From: Candidatus Methanomethylicota archaeon
GTDB lineage: Archaea; Thermoproteota; Methanomethylicia; Culexarchaeales; Culexarchaeaceae
Length of the DNA stretch: 60,077 nt
NCBI GenBank assembly: GCA_020833005.1
Contig: JAJHRD010000007.1
Coordinates: 1-60,077, forward strand
Direction of reading: 5' to 3'
The notes under the pieces were generated by a model, which had not been told where the DNA came from, ran no database searches, and saw only the letters and a list, made by a program, of their open reading frames with translations. Made by a program: the position numbers and the translations under genes. Below are positions 16,573-25,097 of this stretch, in pieces (position 1 is the stretch's first letter; each line of letters starts with the position of its first letter).

Positions 16573-17196
16573 TTAATCTCCTCCTCTAATTATCCTTAGT
16601 ATCCTATTGTTTTTCAGTGATTTTATGATTTCATATGGTTCAATTTCATTTACTTCTATTATTGTGTATGCTATTCCGAGGTCTTCTTTATTGTGGGCGT
16701 CGCTGTTGGCTATTCCAGGTTTCCCTAGGATTTTCGCTGTGTTTAATGCCATTTCATTCCACTCCCTACCTGTTTTACCATTCCAAACTTCTATGACATC
16801 TACCCCTCTTGCTTCTCCATTTATTAGATTGTCTCCTAATCCTCTCCTATCTTGTGCGTATGGGTGTGGTGCTATTGTTAATCCATGGTAGTCTTTGGCT
16901 GTGTCAATTATTTCACCTATACTTTTTGGCATCTTTCTTGGTGGCGGTGTTGTGGTTATTAGTATTACTTCTCCAATGGCTGTCTCTATTTCAGCTCCAA
17001 ATAATACTTTCAAATTTAACCCCTTTTCAACACTAATCTTGTTGGCTATTATGGATCCTTTGAATTCATCGTGGTCTGTTATGGCTATTGCTTTGAAGCC
17101 ATTGTACTCGTAGTATTCCAGTATATCTTCTATTGTTAATTTGCTGTCTATTGAGTTGTTTGAGTGTATGTGTAAATCCACCTTTGCCTTATACAA
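16573..17196 (-). CDS. PHP-domain phosphoesterase
   Basis: A 207-residue PHP protein, predicted to be a metal-dependent phosphoesterase. Metal ligands are visible in DLHIHSNNSID (residues 7-17), ITDHDEFKG (about 38-46), a Glu in FGAEIET, HPYAQD and SDAHN near the C-terminus. The short length and absence of a polymerase or X-family domain argue for a stand-alone phosphatase such as a histidinol-phosphatase or nucleoside-phosphate phosphatase, but the substrate is not clear. It is 5 bp from the upstream thiamine-binding-like gene and directly abuts dedA, so all three are likely cotranscribed. Confidence 0.85.
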   Translation of the reverse strand: MYKAKVDLHIHSNNSIDSKLTIEDILEYYEYNGFKAIAITDHDEFKGSIIANKISVEKGLNLKVLFGAEIETAIGEVILITTTPPPRKMPKSIGEIIDTAKDYHGLTIAPHPYAQDRRGLGDNLINGEARGVDVIEVWNGKTGREWNEMALNTAKILGKPGIANSDAHNKEDLGIAYTIIEVNEIEPYEIIKSLKNNRILRIIRGGD

Positions 17197-17201
17197 TCAT
17201 T

Positions 17202-17501
17202 TCACCTTAACTTTTCCATGACTGCTTTAACCTTCCTCTCCATGGATTCCTCCTTATCTCTCCTATCATCCAACTTTATGTTTGTTATCACTCTCATGGC
17301 TCCAGCTTTAATTACAGCTTCATGGGCTTCCATAATTATTTCAAATGCTTCCTTAAGATCCTTTGCTTCAAATATTGTTCCCATGGCTGTCAATTGATAT
17401 TTAACCTTCCTCTTATCCAACACCTTTATTGCCTCTGCAACATACCCACTTAACCCTGTTCCAACGCCTATGGGTATTATGCTGAATTCAACTATTATCA
17501 T
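17202..17501 (-). CDS. MTH1187-family (DUF77) thiamine-binding-like protein
   Basis: A 99-residue small ferredoxin-like-fold protein of the MTH1187/YkoF family. The typical segments are VEFSIIPIGVGTGLSGYVAEAIKVLDK, YQLTAMGTIFEA and the C-terminal VKAVMEKL. Related proteins bind thiamine or its hydroxymethylpyrimidine part. It sits in a leftward gene run with PHP and DedA genes. Other genes with possible thiamine links occur elsewhere in the window (22119, 24354, 25094, 30604), but not in this operon. Confidence 0.85.
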   Translation of the reverse strand: MIIVEFSIIPIGVGTGLSGYVAEAIKVLDKRKVKYQLTAMGTIFEAKDLKEAFEIIMEAHEAVIKAGAMRVITNIKLDDRRDKEESMERKVKAVMEKLR

Positions 17502-17551
17502 TTAGGCTTCACCCCCAAAACAGTATATCCACTATTAATAGCATTTCAACA

Positions 17552-18709
17552 TTACTCCTCCTCTGTTTTTAGGTAGTTTTTCATGGTTTTAATGTATACT
17601 TTGCATGTTTTCTCTATTGATTTTAATTCTAGGTATTCGTTGGCCATATGGGCATTCCCCCCTCTTAAACCATAAACTATTAGTGGCTTCACACCTTTCA
17701 TTGCAATTATATTTCCATCAGTTATGGTGGCTTTGAATCCAATTTTGGGTTTAAATCCATATTCCTCTTCAAATGCCCTTTTAAATGCTTTTACTATCAT
17801 GCTATTTTCATTTGTAATGTATCCATAGTATCTTGGCTCTTTAATCTTCACGGATACGCCACCCTTCAAGTCAATCTTCTTTGCTAATTCGTTGATCCAA
17901 TTTATGAAGTATTCATCTGTTTGTTCTGGTTTTGTTAGAATGTTTACTTCGAATATGCATCTTTCCGGTAATGTTACGTTGTAGATTTTGTATCCCCCCT
18001 CAATTTTTAAGGTTGTTGGTTGAAGTCTTCCAAACCTTTCATCTTCAAATGTCCCCTCCTCAACTATTTTTAATATTAGTTTTGATGCTTCTTCTATGGC
18101 GTTCACTCCAATCCATGGTCTAAATGCATGTGCAGCCTTCCCAATACATTCTATGCTTAACAGTATCTTGCCAGTCTCCCCAATGACTACGCTACTATCA
18201 ATTCCATCATATGGTTCCCCTATTATTGCTGCATCATAATCCAATTCTGAAACTAACTTTTTAGCCCCCTTCGAATACCCCTCCTCATCTACAACTGCAG
18301 AATATATTATTTCACCATTCACCTCCCCCTCATTCTCTTCAATGAATTTCTTTAGGCTGTATAGGAGGGTTATGAGTCCAGACTTCATATCTATTGCCCC
18401 TAAACCGTAGAGTCTATCATCATCGATGAATGGTTTTAATGGATCTACATTCCAATCTATTGATGGTGGAACTGTATCCATGTGTCCATTTAATAGAAGC
18501 CTCCTCCCCACATCCCCCAACCTTACTCTACATATCACATTGTACCTATTCTCCTCAACCTTCTGGAGTTCTGGTTTGAAACTCCAATCCCTCATTAATT
18601 CAGTTAGATATTTGGCTCCTTCAAATTCTTCTCCAACAATACTCCTAACACTTATAAACTCCATGATCCTCCTCTTAATTTCATCCAAATCTTCCTTACA
18701 GATTTCCAT
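17552..18709 (-). CDS. M20-family deacylase/peptidase (ArgE/DapE/LysK type)
   Basis: This 385-residue two-zinc hydrolase has the M20 motif set: LNGHMDTVPPS (His 76, Asp 78), GLGAIDMKSG (bridging Asp 107), VVDEEG (catalytic Glu 142 and Glu 143), then GEPYDG, a dimerisation domain with AAHAFRPWIGVNA, and a C-terminal His in GGNAHMANEYL. It could be acetylornithine deacetylase, succinyl-diaminopimelate desuccinylase, a LysW-type deacylase or a peptidase; the sequence does not decide. No arg, lys or dap genes lie nearby, so a catabolic role is as likely as a biosynthetic one. Confidence 0.88.
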   Translation of the reverse strand: MEICKEDLDEIKRRIMEFISVRSIVGEEFEGAKYLTELMRDWSFKPELQKVEENRYNVICRVRLGDVGRRLLLNGHMDTVPPSIDWNVDPLKPFIDDDRLYGLGAIDMKSGLITLLYSLKKFIEENEGEVNGEIIYSAVVDEEGYSKGAKKLVSELDYDAAIIGEPYDGIDSSVVIGETGKILLSIECIGKAAHAFRPWIGVNAIEEASKLILKIVEEGTFEDERFGRLQPTTLKIEGGYKIYNVTLPERCIFEVNILTKPEQTDEYFINWINELAKKIDLKGGVSVKIKEPRYYGYITNENSMIVKAFKRAFEEEYGFKPKIGFKATITDGNIIAMKGVKPLIVYGLRGGNAHMANEYLELKSIEKTCKVYIKTMKNYLKTEEE

Positions 18710-18783
18710 GTAAATTTGCTATGTTTAAACGTAACTTAAATGTATCCATCATGGAAAAATTGGGGGGGTAATTTTATGTTTAG

Positions 18784-19263
18784 CTACTCCTTCGGTGTCT
18801 CCACCTTTCTCTTCAATACTTCCTTTGCCAATGTTTCTCCAAGCTTCCTTAATGGTGTTAAATCCTTCTCTGATGGAGGACCGTGATCTCTAAGTCCCCA
18901 TGCAACTCCCTCAGCAACCTTCTCCATTTTAAATGCATTTAAAACGGTTTCAATGCTTTGTAATGCTGTAGTTCTAGATCCTCCTCCACATGTGAATGCA
19001 ACGTATGGTTTTCCAGCAAGCTTATCTCTAACACTCCACGCTTTATCGAAGTAGTCTTTCATTATCCCAGCCATGTATCCAAAGTAGTTTGGGGATCCCA
19101 CAGCCACTCCATCACATGATATCATATCTTCAACTGTTGCATAATCAACCCTTTTCAATTCCACATTTACACCCTCCACACTTCTAGCTCCTTCAGCCAC
19201 TGCTTTTGCTAAGGTTTCAGTGTTCCCGCTCCTTGAATAGTAGAGTACTAGGATTTTAACCAT
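18784..19263 (-). CDS. Flavodoxin-family protein (WrbA-like FMN protein)
   Basis: A 159-residue flavodoxin-fold protein. The FMN-phosphate loop YSRSGNTETLAKAVAEGA is at residues 9-26, followed by VGSPNYFGYMAGIMKDYFDK (ring-binding segment) and FTCGGGSRTTALQSI. This resembles the WrbA/NAD(P)H:quinone reductase group more than electron-carrier flavodoxins. It should take part in two-electron transfer to quinones, or serve as a redox carrier for Fe-S enzymes. It is transcribed alone. Confidence 0.88.
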   Translation of the reverse strand: MVKILVLYYSRSGNTETLAKAVAEGARSVEGVNVELKRVDYATVEDMISCDGVAVGSPNYFGYMAGIMKDYFDKAWSVRDKLAGKPYVAFTCGGGSRTTALQSIETVLNAFKMEKVAEGVAWGLRDHGPPSEKDLTPLRKLGETLAKEVLKRKVETPKE

Positions 19264-19378
19264 AAATTCACAATTAATACTATTGACTGTGGATTATTAA
19301 AGCATACCCTCACTTCCATGCGGGTCTATGGATTAGCAACCTTTTTATTTTAACATAAATTTGTTCTATTCGAAGTTT

Positions 19379-19951
19379 ATGTATATTGATTTAGCTCCCC
19401 TCATCGCATCTTTCACTGTTATCCTATTAGCTGAGTTGGGTGATAAGACGCATATTTGTACAATGATTCTTGCTTCAAAATCTTCTTTCATCTCGGTCTT
19501 CTCTGGGGCTATGCTTGCATTCTTCATTGTTGATGGTTTAAGTGCATTTCTAGGTGGGAGCATTTTAAGCATTCTTCCAAAACCTGTAATTGGAATAGTT
19601 GCTGGCTTAACCTTCATAATTTTCGGTTTACTCTCGCTTAGAAGTTCAAACGATTCTTCATGTGAATTTAATGATGTTAAAGCATCATTCCTAAAAACTT
19701 TCACACTAATTTCACTTATGGAGTTGGGTGATAAAACGCAATTGTCCTCAATACTCTTAGCAGCATCCTTCAATAATCCAACACTAGTCCTTATTGGTGT
19801 TATGCTTGCATTCTCAATTATAACAAGTTTAAGTGTGATTGTTGGATCCAAAATTTTAAGATTTATACCTATGAGGTACTTGAGGATATTATCCTCCATA
19901 ATATTTATCATTTTAGGTTTAGTAATGATTTCTCAAACTCTCCCCCTATAG
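19379..19951 (+). CDS. GDT1/TMEM165-family (UPF0016) cation exchanger
   Basis: A small membrane protein with two related halves, each of about three helices and each carrying the signature E-x-G-D-K-T: LAELGDKTH near residue 20 and LMELGDKTQ near residue 118. The family exchanges Mn or Ca ions for protons. ATG 19379 is chosen over TTG 19361 because it places the first helix and signature at the normal distance from the N-terminus. It is convergent with the membrane HTH regulator, 15 bp apart. Confidence 0.9.
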   Translation: MYIDLAPLIASFTVILLAELGDKTHICTMILASKSSFISVFSGAMLAFFIVDGLSAFLGGSILSILPKPVIGIVAGLTFIIFGLLSLRSSNDSSCEFNDVKASFLKTFTLISLMELGDKTQLSSILLAASFNNPTLVLIGVMLAFSIITSLSVIVGSKILRFIPMRYLRILSSIIFIILGLVMISQTLPL

Positions 19952-19966
19952 TTTAGGAGAGTGATG

Positions 19967-20707
19967 TTAAAGCATTTTCACAACTTTCCTAAATCTGCTT
20001 ATTAATTCAGCGATGATGACTCCAATGAATGGGAATATTAAGCCAAGGAGTGTTAATGTTCGTAGGCTTATCTGCATGACGGACCAGTGACCTTGAATTG
20101 CTGGACTTTTAATTGTTATCATTAAGTCTGCTTTCATGAGAAGCATTATTGCTAGGAGAGCTATGAGAAGGGCGAATGTCATCATAGGTGGCTTCATTAA
20201 GTCATATATATTATGGGAGTTTGTGCGCTTAACAGTTAATAGCCATATAACTGCTCCAGGAACTATTAAGGCATACGCTATGGTTAAAAATCCAATTATT
20301 GGGAATGTGGAGGAATCCAACTCTAAATTCAACTTCAACAATGCCGCAATCGCAAAGGTCCAGAAGGTAGGGTTAGCTAGCGTTAAAGCCATGCCTATGA
20401 AACCGATTACCGTTGCATCCGCCATGGATAAAGTTGTTGGTTGAGGTTTCCTCTCTGGAAACTTTTGAAGGAGCTGAGCTATCATCAGCCCCTTTTCCAT
20501 TAAAGTATAACGTCCATTCTGGTCTTTCCCGATTAGATCGCCTAAGATTTTCAGGTGGTAATTAAGCTTTCCAGTGCTGGAAACTTCTATTAGGTTCATG
20601 AGATCAACGTAGGATAAATTCCCCCTTTCAAAGAGTGTGAGGATTATTTTGCGCCTAATTGGGTGTTTTAACACGTCACTTAGAGATTCTAAATCAATGC
20701 TCAACAA
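19967..20707 (-). CDS. Membrane-bound ArsR-like HTH regulator
   Basis: This 246-residue protein begins with a winged-helix domain (residues 8-85; HPIRRKIILTLFERG, then TGKLNYHLKIL as the recognition region). It continues with four hydrophobic segments (about 100-240). Archaeal proteins of this build are thought to sense membrane or external signals and act on DNA from the membrane. A divergent MFS transporter gene starts 237 bp away, and the regulator may control it. The ligand is unknown. Confidence 0.82.
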   Translation of the reverse strand: MLSIDLESLSDVLKHPIRRKIILTLFERGNLSYVDLMNLIEVSSTGKLNYHLKILGDLIGKDQNGRYTLMEKGLMIAQLLQKFPERKPQPTTLSMADATVIGFIGMALTLANPTFWTFAIAALLKLNLELDSSTFPIIGFLTIAYALIVPGAVIWLLTVKRTNSHNIYDLMKPPMMTFALLIALLAIMLLMKADLMITIKSPAIQGHWSVMQISLRTLTLLGLIFPFIGVIIAELISRFRKVVKML

Positions 20708-20903
20708 TCTCCACCCCTACACCTACATTAATATGGTTTAAGCGTCATTTAAGGCTGTTTAACTAAGAATTTTATCAAAAATTAGCCATAATTGGTTGTT
20801 TAGAGGTTTTCAAGTTAGCTATGAATTAAATTTGTTGTATGCCAATATTAAATGGAGGAATGCGAATTAAGAAGGAGTCTTTTCAATTTTGTTTAAGCAA
20901 CCC

Positions 20904-20910
20904 TTATATA
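20904..20910 (+). promoter_or_regulatory. TATA box of the MFS gene
   Basis: TTATATA, preceded by AACCC, lies about 38 nt before GTG 20945. This gives a transcript start near 20932 and a short leader. Confidence 0.45.
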
Positions 20911-20944
20911 CCAGTATACTCCCCACTATTGTTTAGCATTTTGG

Positions 20945-22114
20945 GTGTTTGTTTTGGAGAAGCGTTTACTCATTGTCTTCCTCATGCTTGGTATGGTTTC
21001 ATTGTTTGCTGATATGGCTTATGAGGGTGGTGGTTCTGTTACTGGTTCTTATATGGAGCTTTTGGGAGCTTCAGCTTTATTAACAGGCCTGTTAAGTGTT
21101 CCAGACTTCCTGAGCTATTTTTCCCGTTTGGTTGGAGGTTGGGTGGCATCTAGATCTGCATCCAGCATTGTTTACTGGGGCTTAGTATTCATTGGTTATG
21201 TTGCAAACTTCTCCATGCCCCTACTTGCATTGGCTGGTAGACCTGAACTTGTTATCCTACTTGTTTTTGTTGAGAGGATTGGTAAGGGGTTGAGGGGGCC
21301 TGTTAGGGATGTAATATTGTCTGAAGTTACTAAGGGGATGGGTAGGGGGAAGGGGTTTGGCTTACATGAGGTTATGGATCAAACTGGAGCTATCATAGGG
21401 CCTTTATGTGTTGGCTACGCCTTATACGTTTCAAATAACAATTATAGTTATGCATTCTCAATTTTAACGATACCAGTCATCCTCTCCCTAATATGCTTAT
21501 CCATTGCAGCTGCATTATACCCAAAGGTTGAAGCTGCTGGTGGGGGGTCTGGTGGTAAGAGTGTTTTGGGTAGGGTTTTCTGGATTTACGCTATATCCTC
21601 ATCACTTATGATGTTTGGTTTTATGCAGTGGAGGAGTATAATATCATATTACTTTAGGGATGTTGGCATAATACCAGACTACTATATTGCTCTACTATAT
21701 ACTTTGGCTATGGGTGTGGATGCCATTGTGGCTTTACCCATGGGTTTAGCTTATGATAGGTATGGTTTGAAGGTTATTTCAGTGGCTCCAGTAGCTGCAT
21801 TACTGATACCTGCAATGATTTTAAGCAACAATATATTCACATACGTATTGGCGGCATCCCTTTGGGGTATTTTTATGGGTGCATATGAAACTATTATGAG
21901 GGCTGCTGTGGCTGATTTGGTTGGCGCTGAGAGTAGAGCTTACGCTTACGGCATATACTCATTCCTTTCAGGGGTTTCATGGATGATTGGAACTATGGTT
22001 ATGGCCTACCTACTTGAAACCTTTAGTTTTGGCATTATAGTTTTAAGTTTAGCTTCAGAGGGGTTAGCCTTAATACTACTAGTTACGCTTCTAGGTTTGA
22101 AGAGTGAAGCATGA
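20945..22114 (+). CDS. MFS transporter
   Basis: A 389-residue protein with about 12 membrane segments and major-facilitator features: the loop 2-3 region around SRLVGGWVASRSASS, VERIGKGLRGPVRDVILSEV between helices 4 and 5, and a second-half equivalent ALPMGLAYDRYGLKV. The segment RIGKGLRGPVRD is characteristic of a group of bacterial and archaeal MFS proteins of unknown substrate, some near metal or drug resistance genes. It starts at GTG 20945 or TTG 20954. It is divergent from the membrane HTH regulator. Confidence 0.85.
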   Translation: MFVLEKRLLIVFLMLGMVSLFADMAYEGGGSVTGSYMELLGASALLTGLLSVPDFLSYFSRLVGGWVASRSASSIVYWGLVFIGYVANFSMPLLALAGRPELVILLVFVERIGKGLRGPVRDVILSEVTKGMGRGKGFGLHEVMDQTGAIIGPLCVGYALYVSNNNYSYAFSILTIPVILSLICLSIAAALYPKVEAAGGGSGGKSVLGRVFWIYAISSSLMMFGFMQWRSIISYYFRDVGIIPDYYIALLYTLAMGVDAIVALPMGLAYDRYGLKVISVAPVAALLIPAMILSNNIFTYVLAASLWGIFMGAYETIMRAAVADLVGAESRAYAYGIYSFLSGVSWMIGTMVMAYLLETFSFGIIVLSLASEGLALILLVTLLGLKSEA

Positions 22115-22118
22115 ATCT

Positions 22119-22529
22119 TCAATGATCCTTGCTTTTTACTGGTATTATTGTCAAGTATATGTTCCTCTCTCTAGGTCCATCAAATTCGCATAGGAATATC
22201 CTCTGCCATCTCCCAAGCATAAGTTTACCATTACTTATTGGTATTAGGAGTGATGATCCTATTAAGCTGGTTTTTATGTGTGCCGTTGCATTCCCCTCCA
22301 TATGCTTGTACTGCCAATCTTCTGGGACGATCTTATTGAGTGATTCAATTATGTCTCTTGCGACGTTTTCATCGTAACCTTCATTTATTGTTAATCCAGC
22401 TGTGGTGTGTGGTGAGTATATGTGGCAAACCCCCTCCTCAACATCCCCCTTAATTGCATTATTGATTATATCTGTTATGTCTATGAATTCAACTCTCCCC
22501 CTACTCTTAACATTTATTACTTTAATCAT
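22119..22529 (-). CDS. YjbQ family protein (UPF0047)
   Basis: About 136 residues matching YjbQ over the full length: VEFIDITDIINNAI, HIYSPHTTAGLTINEG (the conserved His), the HMEGNATAHIKTSLIGSS metal-site region and MLGRWQRIFLCEFDGPRER. YjbQ from bacteria shows weak thiamine-phosphate synthase activity, but the true role of the family is not settled. ATG 22529 (MIKVINV) is more likely than the upstream ATG at 22538. It is convergent with the MFS gene, 4 bp apart. Confidence 0.88.
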   Translation of the reverse strand: MIKVINVKSRGRVEFIDITDIINNAIKGDVEEGVCHIYSPHTTAGLTINEGYDENVARDIIESLNKIVPEDWQYKHMEGNATAHIKTSLIGSSLLIPISNGKLMLGRWQRIFLCEFDGPRERNIYLTIIPVKSKDH

Positions 22530-22633
22530 ACAAATCAATTTATATGGGCGTTTTAGATAAGTTTACTGTTCAATTTACCTGTGAATCCAAACCTTTAATT
22601 ACATGGTTTTCCAAATAGTTTTGGTGATTCTCT

Positions 22634-24121
22634 TTGAGGATTGCTGTGGCAAGTTTCTCACATGAAACATGCACTTTTGTTCCAGTTAAAACCACTTATG
22701 ATATGTTCAAGGATTTCATTGTTAGGGGTAATGCCATATTTGAGCATGCTAAGACGCATCCAAATTATATTCGTGGTTTCATGAAGGTTGCTGAGGAGGA
22801 GGGAGCTGAGCTTGTTGGGATATTGGTTGCAGGTCAGACGAGTGCAACTGGTTATAGTGGATGGATAACGCTAGATGCTTTTGATAGGATTGTGGGTGAA
22901 ATTTTGGATGGCCTTAAAAGTTCAGGTCCATTTGATGGTGTTCTATTGGCGCTTCATGGGGCTATGGCTGTGGAGGGGGTTCCGAAACCTGAAGCTGAGA
23001 TTGTTAGGCGTGTTAGGAGTGTTGTGGGGAGTATACCAATAATGGTTACATTGGATTTACATGCCAATGAAGATCATGAATTGGCTGAGGTTGCTGATGC
23101 AGTTTTCATTCTCAAAACATATCCACATGTGGATTCTGAGGATATAGGTATCATTGCAGCTAGATGTATGGTTAAAACCATTAGAGGTGAATTCAAACCA
23201 GTTATGGCTTTCCGTAAACCTAAACTTGTAACTGCAAGTATATATCAGGCGACAGATCGTCCTCCCATGAAGCTCGTTTATGATCGTTGTAGGGAGTGGG
23301 AAGCTAAGGGGGTTTACTGTGCATCTGTGGCTGCCGGTTATGCTTATGCTGACGTTCCAGATATAGGAGCTTCAGTTTTCGTTGTAACTAATGGTGATAG
23401 GGATTTAGCTGAGAGGGCTGCTCAAGATATTTCAGATCTCATATGGAGTTTACGTCACGAGTTTACGAAGCCCATACCCAAGCCTAGGGAGGGGGTTGCT
23501 GAAGTTTTAAGGCTTGTGAATAGTGGCGTTAAACCCATACTCATAGCTGAACATAGCGATAGAATTGGTGATGGAACTCATGTTTTGAGGGAATTGATTT
23601 CTCAAGGGGCTAAAAACTTCGTTATTGGCGGTATAGCTGACCCCAAAGCTTTGGAATGGTTAAAGAATAATGCGAAAATTGGAGATCACGTTAAAATTAA
23701 GATTGGAGGGTGGGCTCACCCAATTTCCGGTGAACCCGTTGAAATTAGCGGTAAACTTGAATTCATAGGTCCCATCGAGTATACATTGGTTGGACCCATG
23801 GGTCGGGGTAGACGGGTTCATGAAGACTTAGTTGCACTGATAGATATGGGTGAAGGTAGACATGTAATAATATCCAAGAGGCTTAGAGCACCAATGGATG
23901 ATCAAGGGTTTAAAGCTCTTGGCATTGAGCCTAGATTGAAGGATATCATTGTTTTGAAGGATAGAATTCATCATAGAGCTTTCTGGGATAGTGTTGTAGC
24001 CCTCGATTACCCCATCGATTCACCTGGATTGGGACCGGCAGATTTAACGATACTTGAATACCATAATGTTCCAGATGACTTCTATCCGATTGGTAAGCTT
24101 TGGAGAGGGAAAAAAGTTTAG
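22634..24121 (+). CDS. M81-family metallopeptidase (MlrC-like)
   Basis: A 495-residue protein of the M81/MlrC (microcystinase C) family. It has an N-terminal DUF1485 catalytic domain with FSHETCTF, TLDLHANEDHE (about residue 138; Asp and His metal ligands) and KTYPHVDSED (about 160), and a C-terminal MlrC domain. MlrC cleaves linear peptides with unusual residues; archaeal homologues have unknown substrates. TTG 22634 is the start, supported by GGTGAT 7 nt upstream. Two D-aminoacylases in the window make a role in handling unusual peptides plausible. Confidence 0.88.
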   Translation: MRIAVASFSHETCTFVPVKTTYDMFKDFIVRGNAIFEHAKTHPNYIRGFMKVAEEEGAELVGILVAGQTSATGYSGWITLDAFDRIVGEILDGLKSSGPFDGVLLALHGAMAVEGVPKPEAEIVRRVRSVVGSIPIMVTLDLHANEDHELAEVADAVFILKTYPHVDSEDIGIIAARCMVKTIRGEFKPVMAFRKPKLVTASIYQATDRPPMKLVYDRCREWEAKGVYCASVAAGYAYADVPDIGASVFVVTNGDRDLAERAAQDISDLIWSLRHEFTKPIPKPREGVAEVLRLVNSGVKPILIAEHSDRIGDGTHVLRELISQGAKNFVIGGIADPKALEWLKNNAKIGDHVKIKIGGWAHPISGEPVEISGKLEFIGPIEYTLVGPMGRGRRVHEDLVALIDMGEGRHVIISKRLRAPMDDQGFKALGIEPRLKDIIVLKDRIHHRAFWDSVVALDYPIDSPGLGPADLTILEYHNVPDDFYPIGKLWRGKKV

Positions 24122-24153
24122 AGTTTATTTTGGTCTTCAACGATGGCCATACC

Positions 24154-24204
24154 CTACTTCTTCTTTTCCTCTTCCTTCTTTTTCTTCTTTCCGCATTTAC
24201 TCAT
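24154..24204 (-). CDS. Candidate 16-residue Lys/Glu-rich microprotein
   Basis: A tiny open frame, MSKCGKKKKKEEEKKK, followed by TAG. Upstream on the same strand are an SD-like GAGTGAT 5 nt before the ATG and an A/T-rich TTTATAAAT-like box about 40-55 nt before it. It sits in the 232-bp gap between mlrC-like and ECF genes. Similar very short basic frames are easily missed by annotation. Low-complexity sequence makes chance occurrence possible, so this is a candidate only. Confidence 0.35.
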   Translation of the reverse strand: MSKCGKKKKKEEEKKK

Positions 24205-24293
24205 ATTAATCACTCTTTAATGCGCTTTACTATAAATTTATGGTGGGTTGAATTTATAAAGCTTTCAATTCTTAGTGTTTGAGCTTTCTGAAT

Positions 24294-24334
24294 ATATAGG
24301 CCTATATTTAGTTTAACCTTTATATACATATAGG
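24294..24334 (+). promoter_or_regulatory. Promoter/operator of the ECF S-component gene: palindrome, TATA box and third half-site
   Basis: A 14-bp perfect palindrome, ATATAGGCCTATAT (24294-24307), is followed by a TATA box TTTATATA (24319-24326) and another ATATAGG half-site (24328-24334). The half-sites therefore flank the TATA box, the usual geometry for an archaeal repressor. The coding start follows about 28 nt after the TATA box. Confidence 0.45.
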
Positions 24335-24353
24335 ATAATCCATTTATGAGTGT

Positions 24354-25097
24354 ATGGTTATGTCTTTGGCTAAGCGTGTTTCAACTATTGGGTTTATGGC
24401 TGCATTAACTTGTATATTGACGTCGATGTTTCAACTGTACATTTATGAGACTCATGGATACTTCAATTTTGGTGAAATTGGAGTTTATGTTTCAGCTATC
24501 CTTTTCGGTCCAATTGTTGGAGCTTTTGCTGGAGGGTTAGGGTCAGCTATGGCTGATATTCTTCTAGGATACTTTTGGTATGCCCCCGGAACATTAATTA
24601 TTAAGGGTTTGGAGGGGTTTGCCGTTGGCCTCGTATATTCACTTCTTAATAGATTAAGGTTTAAACGTAACTTTACTGGTTTGGTTTCATCATCAATAAT
24701 TGCAATAATCCTATTCTCCTCCCTCCTATATGTGGGATTAAATTACTATTCCGGATCGTCTGAATTCTCCTTTGGATTCCCCATTCTAGGTTATGGGACT
24801 GTGAATGTTGGTATTCCAAGTATATTTTGGATTTTTTCATCAATTCTTCTACTCATAATCTTCATTTACGTTTATGTTAAGGTTGATTTACGTTATCTTT
24901 ACATGGCTTTATCTTGTCTGGTTGGGGGATCAATCATGATTTTAGGCTACTTCCTCTACGAGTTTTATGTTTTATCTTATGGTTGGGCTGCATTGGTTGA
25001 GGTTCCATTCAATTTTATGCAGATGCTTATAGGTTTAATAGTTTCCTCTATGATATGTGTTGGTATTGGTAGACGTGGTATTATGGTTGGTGGTTGA
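24354..25097 (+). CDS. ECF transporter S component (vitamin-binding membrane protein)
   Basis: A 247-residue membrane protein with about six helices. It carries the sequence typical of ECF substrate-binding subunits: FNFGEIGVYVSAILFGPIVGAFAGGLGSAMADIL, then APGTLIIKGLEGFAVGLVYS. Such subunits bind a vitamin or metal and pair with shared T and A subunits, which are not in this window. The ligand is not determined. It overlaps the AIR-synthase-like gene by 4 bp (TTGA), so the two are translated together, and a precursor of the partner enzyme's pathway may be the cargo. ATG 24360 is an alternative start. Confidence 0.85.
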   Translation: MVMSLAKRVSTIGFMAALTCILTSMFQLYIYETHGYFNFGEIGVYVSAILFGPIVGAFAGGLGSAMADILLGYFWYAPGTLIIKGLEGFAVGLVYSLLNRLRFKRNFTGLVSSSIIAIILFSSLLYVGLNYYSGSSEFSFGFPILGYGTVNVGIPSIFWIFSSILLLIIFIYVYVKVDLRYLYMALSCLVGGSIMILGYFLYEFYVLSYGWAALVEVPFNFMQMLIGLIVSSMICVGIGRRGIMVGG

